Source: JAEUMW01 sp963734295 (GTDB taxonomy: Bacteria > Pseudomonadota > Gammaproteobacteria > Burkholderiales > JAEUMW01). Taken from it: a DNA stretch of 64,000 nt. Location of the stretch: NCBI GenBank assembly GCA_963734295.1, contig CAVTGS010000009.1, positions 186,001 to 250,000 of the forward strand. The letters are read 5' to 3'. The notes beneath the pieces are model-generated. The model had not been told where the DNA came from, did no database searches, and saw only the letters and a program-made list of their open reading frames with translations. The position numbers were made by a program, and so were the translations under genes. Every line of letters begins with the position of its first letter. Within the stretch, counting starts at the first letter, position 1. Shown piece by piece: positions 48,525 to 57,851 of this stretch.

Positions 48525-49244
48525 ATGCGACAGATCGTCCTCGACACCGAAACCACCGGCCTCGATCCCGCGCTCGGCCATCGCATCATCGAGGTCGCCG
48601 CGGTGGAGCTCGTCAACCGGCGTGTCACGGACAACCGGCTCCACCACTATCTGAATCCCGAACGCGAGAGCGACGCGGGTGCCCTGCAGGTGCACGGTCT
48701 CACGGCGGAGTTCCTGCAGGACAAGCCGAAGTTCCGGGACATTGCCGACGAGTTGCTGGAGTTCCTTCGCGGGGCCGAGCTCATCATTCACAACGCGCCC
48801 TTCGACGTGGCCTTCCTGAACGCCGAGCTCGCGGTCGCGGCGCGTGATGCCGTCGAAGCCTGCTGTGCATCGATCACCGACACGCTGCGGCTTGCCAAGA
48901 ATCTGCATCCCGGGAAACGCAACGGGCTCGATGCCCTCTGCGATCGCTACCAGGTGGATAACTCCGCGCGCACCCTGCACGGTGCGCTGCTCGACGCGCA
49001 GTTGCTCGCGGAGGTATATCTCGCGATGACCCGCGGTCAGGAAAGTCTCGCGATGGAGCTGCAGGAGGTGCCGTCGTGGCCGGCGGGTGCCGAGGGTGTC
49101 GACACGCGCGTGCCCATTCTGGTGATGATCGCCAGCGAAGACGAGCTCGCAGAGCACCGCCGCGTGCTGGAGGAGATCCGGACGATGAGCCAGCAAGGCT
49201 GCCTCTGGATGCTGCTCGACGCGGCCCCGGCGCAGCCTGCCTGA
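48525..49244 (+). CDS. dnaQ: DNA polymerase III epsilon subunit (proofreading exonuclease)
   Basis: 3'-5' exonuclease of the replicative polymerase. The 239-residue protein has ExoI QIVLDTETTGLDP at residue 3, ExoII IIHNAPFDVAFLN near residue 87, and ExoIII with the catalytic histidine in LHGALLDAQLLAEVYLAM near residue 150. The rnhA-dnaQ neighbourhood is conserved across beta- and gammaproteobacteria. Confidence 0.94.
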   Translation: MRQIVLDTETTGLDPALGHRIIEVAAVELVNRRVTDNRLHHYLNPERESDAGALQVHGLTAEFLQDKPKFRDIADELLEFLRGAELIIHNAPFDVAFLNAELAVAARDAVEACCASITDTLRLAKNLHPGKRNGLDALCDRYQVDNSARTLHGALLDAQLLAEVYLAMTRGQESLAMELQEVPSWPAGAEGVDTRVPILVMIASEDELAEHRRVLEEIRTMSQQGCLWMLLDAAPAQPA

Positions 49245-49260
49245 CGGGCAGGGGCACGCA

Positions 49261-50190
49261 GTGCTGCCGCAGCGAGTGAAGCTCCTGGAGGTCGGGCCGC
49301 GAGACGGCCTGCAGAACGAGTCGCGCCCGATCGCGACCGCGGTCAAGATCGCGCTGATCGACCGTCTCTCCGACACCGGTCTCGAGGCGATAGAGGCCAC
49401 GAGCTTCGTATCCCCGCAATGCGTCCCGCAGATGGCCGATCATGCCGCAGTGATGGCGGGCATTCGCCGTGCCCCGCGCGTGTGCTACTCGGCCCTGACC
49501 CCCAATCTCAAGGGCTTCGAAGCGGCGCGCGCGGCCGGGGTCGACGCGGTTGCCGTGTTCGCCGCTGCGTCGGAAACCTTCTCCCGCCGCAACATCAACT
49601 GCTCGATCGCCGAGAGCCTCGAGCGTTTCGCACCCGTTCTGGAAGCGGCGCGATCGGTCGCGATTCCCGTGCGCGGCTACGTGTCGTGCGTGCTGGGCTG
49701 CCCGTACGAAGGCGAGATCGCGCCGGAAGCGGTGGCAGAGGTCGCAGCGGCGCTGCACCGCATGGGCTGTTCCGAGATTTCGCTCGGCGATACCCTCGGC
49801 GTCGGCACACCCGGCAACGCACAGCGCATGATCGGAGCGGTGGCGGAGCGGGTGCCGATCGAGCGGCTTGCGGTGCATTTCCACGATACGTATGGGCAGG
49901 CGCTCGCCAACCTGTACGCGGTGATGGAGCTCGGCATCGCGATGATCGACAGTGCCGTCGCGGGCCTGGGCGGTTGTCCGTACGCTCCGGGGGCGTCGGG
50001 CAACGTGGCCACCGAGGACGTGCTCTACATGCTGGATGGCCTCGGCATCGAAACTGGCGTCGATCTCGACCGGGTGATCGCCGCCGGCTCGTTCATTTGC
50101 GATCATCTCGGTCGGATGCCGGCCTCGCGCGTCGCGCAGGCACGCGGCGGCAGCCACCGTGACGCCCGGCGTTTCCCCGTTGCTCGCTGA
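49261..50190 (+). CDS. mvaB: hydroxymethylglutaryl-CoA lyase
   Basis: Splits HMG-CoA to acetoacetate and acetyl-CoA at the end of leucine catabolism. A TIM barrel of 309 residues. The N-terminal VGPRDGLQNESRP carries the divalent-metal aspartate. HFHDTYGQALANLYA near residue 205 has the metal-binding histidines, and AGLGGCPYAPGASGNVATED near residue 238 has the catalytic cysteine loop. The start is the GTG at 49261, 16 bases after dnaQ. No leucine-degradation partners are adjacent. Confidence 0.92.
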   Translation: MLPQRVKLLEVGPRDGLQNESRPIATAVKIALIDRLSDTGLEAIEATSFVSPQCVPQMADHAAVMAGIRRAPRVCYSALTPNLKGFEAARAAGVDAVAVFAAASETFSRRNINCSIAESLERFAPVLEAARSVAIPVRGYVSCVLGCPYEGEIAPEAVAEVAAALHRMGCSEISLGDTLGVGTPGNAQRMIGAVAERVPIERLAVHFHDTYGQALANLYAVMELGIAMIDSAVAGLGGCPYAPGASGNVATEDVLYMLDGLGIETGVDLDRVIAAGSFICDHLGRMPASRVAQARGGSHRDARRFPVAR

Positions 50191-50234
50191 GTCGTGAGCC
50201 CGATGCCCCGAACCATCACCCAGAGAGGGTCGAC

Positions 50235-50681
50235 ATGACCACGACGGAAAACCCGACCCGGCCGATCGAGGAAGAGCTCGACGCACTGGGACTGCCTGCC
50301 AAGCGCCATGCGGAGCTGCGCGTCGTGGCGATGCCCGCGGATGCCAATCCGAACGGCGACATCTTCGGCGGCTGGATCATGTCGCACGTCGACATGGCGG
50401 GCGGCATCGCCGCCATGCGCCGGGCGCACGGCCGGGTCGCGACCGTCGCCGTGAACTCTTTCGTCATCAAGCAATCGGTCGGCGTCGGCGACCTCGTGAG
50501 CTTCTATGCCAAGGTGACTCGCACCGGGGTCACGTCCGTCACCGTCGACGTCGTGGCCTACAGCCAGCCGTGGGCCGACCTCAAGCGGGTGGTGCAGGTT
50601 GCCGACGCTGTGCTGACGTACGTCGCGATCGATGCGGAAGGAAACAAGCGGCCCGTGTCTGCGAGGGAGCCGCTGGCATAG
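50235..50681 (+). CDS. acyl-CoA thioesterase, YciA-like hotdog
   Basis: A 148-residue hotdog-fold thioesterase. NPNGDIFGGWIMSHVDMAGG near residue 36 is the YciA/BACH active-site region with the catalytic aspartate, and VNSFVIKQSVGVGDLVSFYA follows. YciA enzymes have broad acyl-CoA specificity. The RBS AGAGAGGG lies just before the start. Its position after HMG-CoA lyase may be incidental. Confidence 0.9.
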   Translation: MTTTENPTRPIEEELDALGLPAKRHAELRVVAMPADANPNGDIFGGWIMSHVDMAGGIAAMRRAHGRVATVAVNSFVIKQSVGVGDLVSFYAKVTRTGVTSVTVDVVAYSQPWADLKRVVQVADAVLTYVAIDAEGNKRPVSAREPLA

Positions 50682-50699
50682 GAGGGTCGGGCTGCCGCT

Positions 50700-50834
50700 T
50701 TGTTCGATCCGGCGCAGTACCTGACGAACTACGCTGATCTGCGGGCCGCTTTCGGCACGGACACTGAGGCGGCCACGGTCCACTTCTTCACTGCTGGATA
50801 CTTCGAGGGAAGAACGGATCAGTCCCTCGCGTAG
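50700..50834 (+). pseudogene. orphan repeat-module fragment of a large calcium-binding/adhesin-like protein
   Basis: A 44-codon frame with a TTG at its beginning reads FDPAQYLTNYADLRAAFG followed by HFFTAGYFEGRTD, then a stop. This is one copy of a short module that occurs in tandem in large secreted calcium-binding or adhesin-type proteins, where repeats have the form YLxxYxDLxxAFG...HxxxxGYxEGR. Here a single copy stands alone, so it is likely the remnant of a deleted gene. A standalone small protein cannot be excluded. Module recognition is from memory. Confidence 0.5.
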
Positions 50835-51018
50835 CGCTCAAGGCAAGTCATGTCACACCGCGTCGGCACGATGACGCCGACGGATGAGATCGTTCTCGTC
50901 GTCGTCAGGGCCTACCGCGGCGGCGGCGCGTAGCGACGGGCGCTTGCAGAACCGCGCCGGCAGTCGTTACCATCCGGATTGCATTACCGCATTGGTCCGC
51001 AGCACGGAGGGCAGACAC

Positions 51019-51117
51019 ATGGCCAAGTCTCAGGATACGAAGAAGGACAAGAAGAAGGCGCCGCAGAAGACGCCGAAGGAGAAGAAGCAGGCGAAGCGGG
51101 AAAAGAAGGGCAAGTAA
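51019..51117 (+). CDS. lysine-rich 32-residue small protein
   Basis: Begins MAKSQDTKKDKKKAPQKTPK, ends KREKKGK, and is about half lysine. The ATG at 51019 is preceded by GGAGGG at about 51006, a strong ribosome binding site. Similar tiny basic proteins are scattered through betaproteobacterial genomes without known function; nucleic-acid binding would be a natural guess. The in-frame upstream stretch to 50884 looks non-coding. Confidence 0.55.
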   Translation: MAKSQDTKKDKKKAPQKTPKEKKQAKREKKGK

Positions 51118-51314
51118 TCCCCGCTCTCGTTTCCACCCGAACTGTTGTGACCGCGTCGTCGGTGCGGCGCTGAATGGCTGCGCCCGTCAGCCGCGTCGCG
51201 CGCCTTGCGGTGGCAACGTCAGGGACATGTTTTCGGGATCGGCGCAATTGCCCACCGCCGAGTCTATACTGATGACGTGGTGATCCATGTTCGATGCGTG
51301 GATCGGCACCCATC

Positions 51315-54300
51315 ATGCCAAGAAAGACCGCGATTCTCGCCAAGCTGTCGCGTCCACGGCTGCATGGCACGTACCCGCGCCAGCGGCTATTTGCGGTGGT
51401 GGACGAGCGCCGGCGCTGCCCGGTGCTGTGGATAGCCGGGCCGCCTGGCGCCGGCAAGACGACGCTGGCGGCGAGTTATCTCGATGCGCGCCAGATACCC
51501 AGGCCTGTGGTATCAGCTCGACAGCGGCGACGGTGATCCGGCGAGTTTCTTTTTCTACCTGAGGCAGGCGACCACGCCCTTGCGCGGACGCAAGCACGCG
51601 CCGCCGCTTCCGTTGTTGACGCCTGAATACCTTGCCGACCTTCCCGGCTTCGCTCGGCGCTGGTGGCGGGAGCTCTTCGGGCGGCTGCCCGATCACGTCG
51701 TGCTGGTGCTGGACAACTACCAGGAGGTGCCGGCCGAATCTTCTCTGCACCGGATGCTGGCGGCGGCCGCGGACGAGATCCCAGAAGGCGCGAACCTGAT
51801 CGTGCTGAGTCGGGCCGACCCGCCCGCGGAATTTTCTCGCTTGCTAGCCTCGGATCGCGTCGCCACCGTGGACTGGGACGAGCTCCGGCTTACTTTCGAG
51901 GAGGCGCAGGGGATCGCCGCGGCGCACGGGTCTCCGAACGAGGCTGAGCTGCGTCAGTTGCACGCCATGTGCGACGGCTGGGCCGCGGGCTTTACGCTGA
52001 TGCGTGAGCGATTCCTCCGTATTGGCGAAGTCAACCGGCTGGGCGAGGCCCTGCCTCGTGAGACGGTGTTCGATTACTTCGCCACGCAGATCTTCTACGA
52101 CGCATCCCCGGAAACACGCGAAACACTGGTCCGCACCGCCTTCCTGCCGCGGTTCACGGTGCCCATCGCCGAGCAACTCAGCGGCAATCCGGAGGCGGGC
52201 CAATTGCTGGCTCGCCTGCACGATCGTCATCTGTTCATCGATTGCCGGTCCGGCCCGGAACTGACGTACGCGTACCACGCGCTCTTTCGCGCCTTCTTGC
52301 TGGCTCAGGCGCGAGCCTTTTACACGCCCCTGGGTATCACGCAGCTCACCGAACGGGCGGCCGGGCTGATGGAGAGCCAATCCCAGATCGACGAAGCAGT
52401 CGATCTGTACCTTGAGGCAAGGGCCCATGATTCGGCAGTGCGGCTGATCCTGCGGCATGCGGAATCCATGATAGCGACGGGCCGCGCCCAGACCTTGAAG
52501 GAATGGATCGGCCGCCTTCCCGGGGAAGCGGTCGAACGCTTCCCTTGGCTTTCGTACTGGTCCGGGGTGTGTTCCCTGCATTCCGATCTGGCGTTGGCAC
52601 GGGCCGTCTTCGAGCGCGCGTGCGCACGCTTCGCCGAGCGCCGGGATACGCTCGGCGAGATCAAGGCGGCGGTCGGGATCATCGACAGCTATTGGCTCGA
52701 GCGCGCGGACTTCATCCCGCTCGACCCCTGGATCGACCTCATCTTCGATCGCATCGACCAGCATCCGCTCTTCGCCAGCCCGGCCGACGAACTGGCCGCC
52801 GTTTCCAGCACGCATGATCGCGACCCTTTACCGGCAGCCGTCTCACCCACGCTTGTCCTTCGTCGCCGAAAGGACACGTGCACTCATCGAAGCGGAAGTC
52901 GACGTCAACCAGAAGGTGACAGCCGGCGCATTTCTGCTCAACTACTACGTCTGGGGGGGCGACACGGTTCGCGCCGAGGAGTTGGTGGCGCTCATCCGCC
53001 CGCTGCTCTCGCACCCCGAGCTCACCCCGCTGCGGCGCGCGTCGTGGAAGCTTCGGCTCGTCGATCCACCACCTGGCATTGGGCGAGTTCGAAAAGGCGC
53101 TCGCCAACATAACGCTGGCGGCAGGCATCGCACGGGACCACAGCTTCGCGGCCATCGAGATCACGGCGCTCATGTTCGAGACCCTGCTTTTCCTGTGCGA
53201 AGCCGATATCGCTCGAGCCGAGACGACGCTCGCACAGGTAGATGCAGCACTCAGTCCGACGCGTCGCATGGACTTCTCCATTGCCCTCAAGTTCAAGGGC
53301 TGGGTTGCGCTCTCGAAGGGCGACATCGACGCAGCGGTGCAGTTCGGCGAGCACGCGCGCGAAGTGGGCGAGGCGGCTGGCGCGCCCAATATGCACAGTC
53401 ACACCCTGATCTATCTTGCGCACTTCTACAGTGAGCGGCGCGAATACGACAAGGCGCACGCGGCGTTGCACGAGCGCCCGTGCCTGCACGACGCTGGAGC
53501 GCTATCCCGTCTTCCACTTCGATGCGGAGCTCGTATGCGCCGATCTCCTGTTGAGCGAGGGGGACCGCGAAGGCTGTGAAGCGGCACTCCGAAAGGCGTT
53601 GGCACTGGGCGCCCGGCGCGGTTATTTCAGCAGTCTCTTCTGGCTGCCGCGGATGATGGAACGCCTTTGTGCCTTCGCGCTTGAACGCGGCATCGAGGCC
53701 GATTACGTCAAGCGTCTGATCGCGCGGCGCGGCCTACAGGCGCCCGCGCAGGACATCGCGGAGTGGCCTTGGCCGCTGCGCGTGTTCACCCTGGGCAGCT
53801 TCTCACTGGAGCGGAACGGGGAGCCGATCCACTTCGAAGGCAAGGTGCCGAAGAAGCCGCTGGAAATGCTGAAAGCCCTGATCGCTCACGGCGGGCGTGA
53901 GGTCAGCAACGAGACGCTGTGCGCGGCGCTCTGGCCGGACGCCGAGGCGGATGCCGCAGACAATACGTTCGGCATCACCCTGCAACGGCTGCGCAAGCTC
54001 CTCGGGGACGAGCAGGCCGTCAACCAGCACGGTGGCAAGCTCACCCTGGATTCGCGCCGCTGCTGGGTGGATGCGTGGGCCCTGCAAGATGTGCTGGAAC
54101 GGGCAGAGGCGCATGCTGCGCACTCGCAACGCGGATTTCGATCTGGAAGCGGTGGCAGAGCGTATCCGCGAACTTAGCCGCGGAGCATTCCTGGCGAACG
54201 AACGAGAGCAGCCCTGGTTGTTGCCTCTGCGCGACCGGCTGAAGGCCAGGGTCACGCGCGTGGTGCTGTCCCTCGGTCAGGGGCTGGAACAGGCGGGCAA

Positions 54301-54580
54301 GGCAGAAGCCGCCATCGAGCTCTATCGCCGGGCACTGGAGCAGGACAACCTGGCCGAGGAGCTCTATCGTCGGCTCATCACATGCCACGCCATGCTCGGG
54401 CAACGAGCGGAGGCCATGGCGGCTTACCGCCGCTGCCGGGAACTGCTCTCCATCGAGCTCGGGCAACGGGCGGAGGCGATGGCGACCTACCGCCGTTGTC
54501 GCGAACTGCTATCCGTCGTGCTCGGCATCCAACCCAGCGCGGAAACCGAACAGCTCTTCCGCGCTCTTCAGGCAGCCTGA
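51315..54580 (+). CDS. STAND-type transcriptional regulator with C-terminal BTAD domain (frame broken five times)
   Basis: A MalT/AfsR-like regulator of 1086 residues after repair. The N-terminal nucleotide-binding domain has Walker A WIAGPPGAGKTTLAASYLD and the Walker B region HVVLVLDNYQEVP. A helical superhelix of TPR type follows. The C-terminal OmpR-type winged helix (LRVFTLGSFSLERNGEPIHF, then VSNETLCAALWPDAEADAAD) leads into a BTAD domain (YRRALEQDNLAEELYRRLIT). Breaks lie near 51500, 52805, 53062, 53475 and 54120, each needing one base removed. The BTAD end contains a 63-bp tandem duplication. It probably controls the nearby LuxR/FAD oxidoreductase genes, by analogy with SARP-type cluster regulators. 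Confidence 0.8.
54395..54520 (+). repeat. 63-bp tandem duplication inside the BTAD domain
   Basis: Two adjacent, imperfect 63-base copies begin at 54395 and 54458. Each encodes 21 residues of the form LGQRAEAM-A/T-YRRCRELLS. The phase is kept, so one helix-turn unit is added to the BTAD superhelix. The copies differ at several third-codon positions, so this is not a recent assembly duplication. Confidence 0.8.
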
Positions 54581-54654
54581 CGTCGTCACGGTTCTGCCGG
54601 TTTCCGGGACATGCGCTTCGGGCGTATTCTGTCTCTCGCCGCACCGGAGGCGTC

Positions 54655-55629
54655 ATGGACCCGTTCAACGATCTGCTCTTGAAAGTATATCGCGCGGCGC
54701 GCGAGTTGCCGGTCGGCGAGTTCCAGGATGCCGCGCTCGGACTCGTGCGCGAACGTCTGCGGTTCAACTCCGCGGTGTGGGCACAAGGGCAGAACCTCCA
54801 GAAGGGCGTTGCCGTTCACGGGGCGCATCTCTACAACGAACCTATTGAGATGATCCTCGATTGGCAACGGATCAATGATCGCGATCTCGTCGTGGAGAAG
54901 GTCACCCGTAACGTCGGACACGCGCAGAACATCAACGCACGAGCCCTATATCCTGGGCGAGAGCATGGCGTCATGCGGAGTTTTTACGACCGCTATGGCC
55001 ACCAGAACTTGCTGGTCATCGGGGTTCTCCTCGATCACGTCGGAGTCGGCCGCTGCTGGGTATCCTTGTATCGACGGGACGCGAACGACCAATACGGTCA
55101 CGCGGAGGTCAGGCTTCTGGATGCGCTCGCACCGCACCTGTTCGAAGCGCTTCGGATCAACCGGACGATAGGGTTCCAAGCGCACGGACACGAGACGGAC
55201 CTGGACCTTACAGATACCGCGGCAATCGCCCGGACCGATGGCGTGTTGAACTACTGTGGACGCGGTTTCCTGGAGCTTCTGCGCCGCGAGTGGTCGAGTT
55301 GGCAAGGGTTCAAGCTTCCCGATGGATTCCTCGACTGCCTGCCCCGCGATGGCAAGCATGCGATCACGAGGGGCCATCTCGTGGTTGCCGTCAAGGCGGC
55401 CGGTGATCTTCTGTTTCTGCGCGTGGAGCAAAGATCACCCTTGCGGACGCTCACACCGCGCGAGTGCACCGCAGCGACTCTCTACGCGGAAGGAAGATCG
55501 TACAAGGAGATCGCCCGTGACATGGGGATCTCCCCGGCGACGGTCAGGAATTTTCTACAGCACACCTATTCGAAGCTGCACGTCCGCGACAAGGCCGAGC
55601 TTGCAGGTATCCTCTTGCGAGGCGGCTGA
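54655..55629 (+). CDS. LuxR family transcriptional regulator
   Basis: A 324-residue regulator. The C-terminal LuxR-type helix-turn-helix covers LTPRECTAATLYAEGRSYKE to VRNFLQHTYSKLHVRDKAEL (residues about 264-318). The N-terminal ~240 residues are not a recognisable autoinducer or receiver domain; they look like the GAF/PAS-like sensor region of stand-alone LuxR proteins. The ATG at 54655 follows CGGAGG. The last codons (GCGAGGCGGCTGA) are also the first bases of a repeated element found again at 57657 and 58898. Confidence 0.85.
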   Translation: MDPFNDLLLKVYRAARELPVGEFQDAALGLVRERLRFNSAVWAQGQNLQKGVAVHGAHLYNEPIEMILDWQRINDRDLVVEKVTRNVGHAQNINARALYPGREHGVMRSFYDRYGHQNLLVIGVLLDHVGVGRCWVSLYRRDANDQYGHAEVRLLDALAPHLFEALRINRTIGFQAHGHETDLDLTDTAAIARTDGVLNYCGRGFLELLRREWSSWQGFKLPDGFLDCLPRDGKHAITRGHLVVAVKAAGDLLFLRVEQRSPLRTLTPRECTAATLYAEGRSYKEIARDMGISPATVRNFLQHTYSKLHVRDKAELAGILLRGG

Positions 55630-55795
55630 ACGACATTCCGGGCGTTTCGACGTAGCGCCCGGTTCCCGCCTGCGCTGCCATCTCCTCCAGCATGGTGCAT
55701 TTGCATCATCGCGTTTTCCTTGCGCACGGCCTAGCATGCGAAAGGCGAGCGGGACTTTCGCTCACGACATAACGAGGCGGAGGAGGTGAACCATG
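55624..55795 (+). repeat. leader repeat, copy 1 (full, with hairpin and start of SnoaL gene)
   Basis: Begins with GGCTGAACGACATTCC at 55624 and runs through a region with ATGGTGCATTTGCATCATCG, then the GCGAAAG/CTTTCGC hairpin, a GGCGGAGGAGG ribosome site and an ATG. The same succession, with divergence, precedes the full SnoaL gene at 58898-59084. A shortened copy lacking the hairpin is at 57657-57790. It seems to be a duplicated promoter/leader. Confidence 0.7.
55738..55761 (+). promoter_or_regulatory. leader hairpin, copy 1
   Basis: A 7-bp perfect inverted repeat GCGAAAG...CTTTCGC with a 10-base loop lies about 30 bases before the ATG at 55793. It is conserved, with a changed loop, at 59027-59050 upstream of the intact gene. 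Conservation of the stem but not the loop suggests a functional RNA or operator structure. Confidence 0.55.
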
Positions 55796-55921
55796 AATCC
55801 CATGCAAGTTGCAGAACGCCACTTCGATGCCTGGAAGCGGCGCGACGCGGACGCCATCGTCGCGAGCTTCGCGAGCGGAGGGACGTACAGGCTGAGTAGT
55901 GGCTGTGCAACGATAGCCTGA
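55793..55921 (+). pseudogene. truncated copy of the SnoaL-ABM gene
   Basis: A 42-codon frame starting MNPMQVAERHFDAWKRRDAD. The first 32 residues are nearly identical to the start of the 292-residue protein at 59082. Homology stops after ASGGTY and a short unrelated tail leads to a stop. It is a 5' duplicate fused to other DNA. Its leader and ribosome site are intact, so a short peptide could still be made. Confidence 0.75.
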
Positions 55922-55946
55922 CACACTTCGGCGTGAGGAGGTCCTG

Positions 55947-57299
55947 ATGATGTCGACGCGCATCGGCAAACAGGCCATTGTGGTCGGAGCTGGCATGGGC
56001 GGATTGGCCGCCGCGCGCGCGCTCGCCGATCACTTCGAGCACGTGACGGTATTGGAGCGCGATGCCCTGCCGCCAGAAGCGGTTCACCGGGCCGGGACGC
56101 CGCAAGGCAGGCACCTACATGCGCTATTGGCTGGTGGCCAGCGCGCGTTGAATGATCTCTTTCCAGGCTTTGAGCAAGACCTCGCTGGAGTCGGAGCAGT
56201 GCCGATCCGCGCCGGTCTAGATCTTCGAAGGGAACAACCAGGCTACGATCCCTTCCCCCAGCGCGATCTCGGCTTTCACGGGTATTCCATGTCGCGGCCG
56301 CTGATCGAGTTCACTGTTCGACAGCGCGTGGAGCAGCACGCCAACATCACGCTGCGTCAGCGCTGCCGAGTCCAGGAAATTGTGGCGACATCGGATGGCA
56401 CGGTGGTCACCGCGGTTCGGTACAAGAACATCGACGGGAGGAGTGAAGCGCTTGCAGCAGATTTCGTTGTCGACGCCTCAGGGCGAGAAACCCTTACCAT
56501 TCCGTTGCTTGAATCTATCGGCCATCCGCTGCCAGCCGAGACCGTAATTGGCGTCGACATCTGCTATTCCACGGCCATCTTTGACATCCCGGACGACGCC
56601 TCGCCTGACTGGAAAGGTGTGATGATGCTTCCCCAGGCGCCCCAGAGCAGTCGCAGTGCATTGATGTTCCCCCTGGAGGGCAACCGCTGGATCGTGAGCG
56701 TCGGCGGGCGGCTGGGCGACAGGCCCCCCGGCGATTGGGATGAATTTCTGGCCTGTGTGCAACAGTTGCGTACTCCGACGATCTACAACGCGATCAAGCA
56801 CGCCAACCGCCTAGGCGAGATCGCCCGGTTCGGCTTTCCGGCAAGCGTGTGGCGACATTTCGAGCGGCTCGATGTCTTCCCGCGCGGATTACTTCCCTTC
56901 GGCGACGCAGTCTGCCGCTTTAATCCCGTGTACGGCCAAGGCATGAGTGTGGCCGCTCAGGAGGCGTGTCTCCTGCACCGACTGCCTGCGATGCGGGCTG
57001 TGGAACGCGATCCGCTCGCCGGACTGGGGCCGGCCTTCTTCGCCGAGGCGCAAAGGCTAATCGATACGCCTTGGGCGATGGCGGCTGTCCCGGACTTCGC
57101 TTATCCCAAGACCCGGGGGCAACGTCCACCGGACTTCGAGAGAACGCTCAAATTCGGCTTCGCGCTGACTCGCCTCGCCGCCCAGGACCCTGCAGTCCAC
57201 AAGCTGATGTTCGAGGTTCAGCACCTGCTTAAGCCGCGAAGCGTGTATCAGGACCCCGAGCTCGAACAGCGGGTGCTGGCGGTAATGGCCGAAGTGTGA
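55947..57299 (+). CDS. FAD-dependent oxidoreductase (hydroxylase/reductase-like)
   Basis: A 450-residue flavoprotein. The dinucleotide-binding motif AIVVGAGMGGLAAARALAD is near residue 9, the second FAD contact ADFVVDASGRET near residue 172, and the GD-type motif PRGLLPFGDAVCRFNPVYGQ near residue 312 (group A monooxygenase / geranylgeranyl-reductase superfamily). There is no obvious membrane anchor. GAGGAGG at about 55934 serves as ribosome site; two adjacent ATGs are possible starts. It lies between a LuxR regulator and a SnoaL-type gene, which hints at oxidative tailoring of an aromatic or polyketide-like compound; substrate unknown. Confidence 0.8.
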   Translation: MMSTRIGKQAIVVGAGMGGLAAARALADHFEHVTVLERDALPPEAVHRAGTPQGRHLHALLAGGQRALNDLFPGFEQDLAGVGAVPIRAGLDLRREQPGYDPFPQRDLGFHGYSMSRPLIEFTVRQRVEQHANITLRQRCRVQEIVATSDGTVVTAVRYKNIDGRSEALAADFVVDASGRETLTIPLLESIGHPLPAETVIGVDICYSTAIFDIPDDASPDWKGVMMLPQAPQSSRSALMFPLEGNRWIVSVGGRLGDRPPGDWDEFLACVQQLRTPTIYNAIKHANRLGEIARFGFPASVWRHFERLDVFPRGLLPFGDAVCRFNPVYGQGMSVAAQEACLLHRLPAMRAVERDPLAGLGPAFFAEAQRLIDTPWAMAAVPDFAYPKTRGQRPPDFERTLKFGFALTRLAAQDPAVHKLMFEVQHLLKPRSVYQDPELEQRVLAVMAEV

Positions 57300-57320
57300 T
57301 CCTTACCAAGGGTGAAGACG

Positions 57321-57371
57321 ATGATGATCGAGGTAGCGCGTCGCACCGTCGAGGCGAACGGCATCCGTATG
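57321..57371 (+). pseudogene. N-terminal stub of an alpha/beta hydrolase
   Basis: Right after the FAD oxidoreductase, a frame begins MMIEVARRTVEANGIRM, which matches the usual opening of epoxide-hydrolase-like alpha/beta hydrolases (RTVEANGIRMHY...). Homology then ends abruptly and reverse-strand ACR3-like sequence takes over. Probably the start of a third operon gene destroyed by the rearrangement. Recognition rests on 17 residues. Confidence 0.4.
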
Positions 57372-57419
57372 AAACCGCGAGCGTGCCGGACTCTGGTCGC
57401 TCTCGTCACGGCTCCCGGG

Positions 57420-57665
57420 GCTGGCCGGTGGCGCACAGCTCCGGTTGCTCGCGGAGGCCGGACCTTCACCACGGGCAGCATCACCGGCAGCTTGGCGATG
57501 GCAGCACGCCGACCACCGCGATCGCGAGCGCTGCTCCCGACTTGTGAACATCCGAGGACAGGCTGATCGCGGCAGCGAGCTCGATGAAGTTGCTCGCCCC
57601 GATGGAGTGCGAACGGTCCCGCGGCATGCAGTGTGGCGACACGGAGCCTGCGAGGCGGCTGAACG
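57420..57665 (-). pseudogene. ACR3-type arsenite permease remnant, copy A (C-terminal part)
   Basis: On the reverse strand, broken frames read HAAGPFAL then IGASNFIELAAAISL then SGAALA and VVGVL. This is the order of the C-terminal membrane segments of ACR3 arsenite efflux permeases, which typically have IGASNFFELAVA...SGAALATVVGVLVEVPVML. At least two frame breaks occur and the rest of the gene is missing. It forms part of a direct repeat with 58746-59000. Confidence 0.6.
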
Positions 57666-57790
57666 ACATTCCGCGCGCGTTCCGGACGTAGCGCCCGACT
57701 TCCGCCCTTGCGCTGCCATCTCCTCAGCCGCATGGTGCGATTTGCACCATCGCGTTTTCCAGGTTGCGCACGGCCGTAGCGGTGCTCGCG
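57491..57790. repeat. about 300-bp direct repeat, left copy, flanking the IS630 remnant
   Basis: From CAGCACGCCGACCACCG at 57491 through the ACR3 remnant and the GGCTGAACGACATTCC element at 57657 to about 57790. It matches 58746-59000 in the same order and direction, with many indels. The two copies are offset by about 1255 bases and enclose the transposase remnant. Confidence 0.68.
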
Positions 57791-57851
57791 CGCGACTTCC
57801 AATTCACTATTCGCGTATGTCATAGTCGCTCGCTTGTCCCAGGAGCGAACG

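Noticed and set aside
55793..55921. A functional small protein from the truncated SnoaL copy
   Set aside because: The frame matches only the first 32 residues of the full protein and then reads unrelated sequence, so a duplication remnant is more likely.
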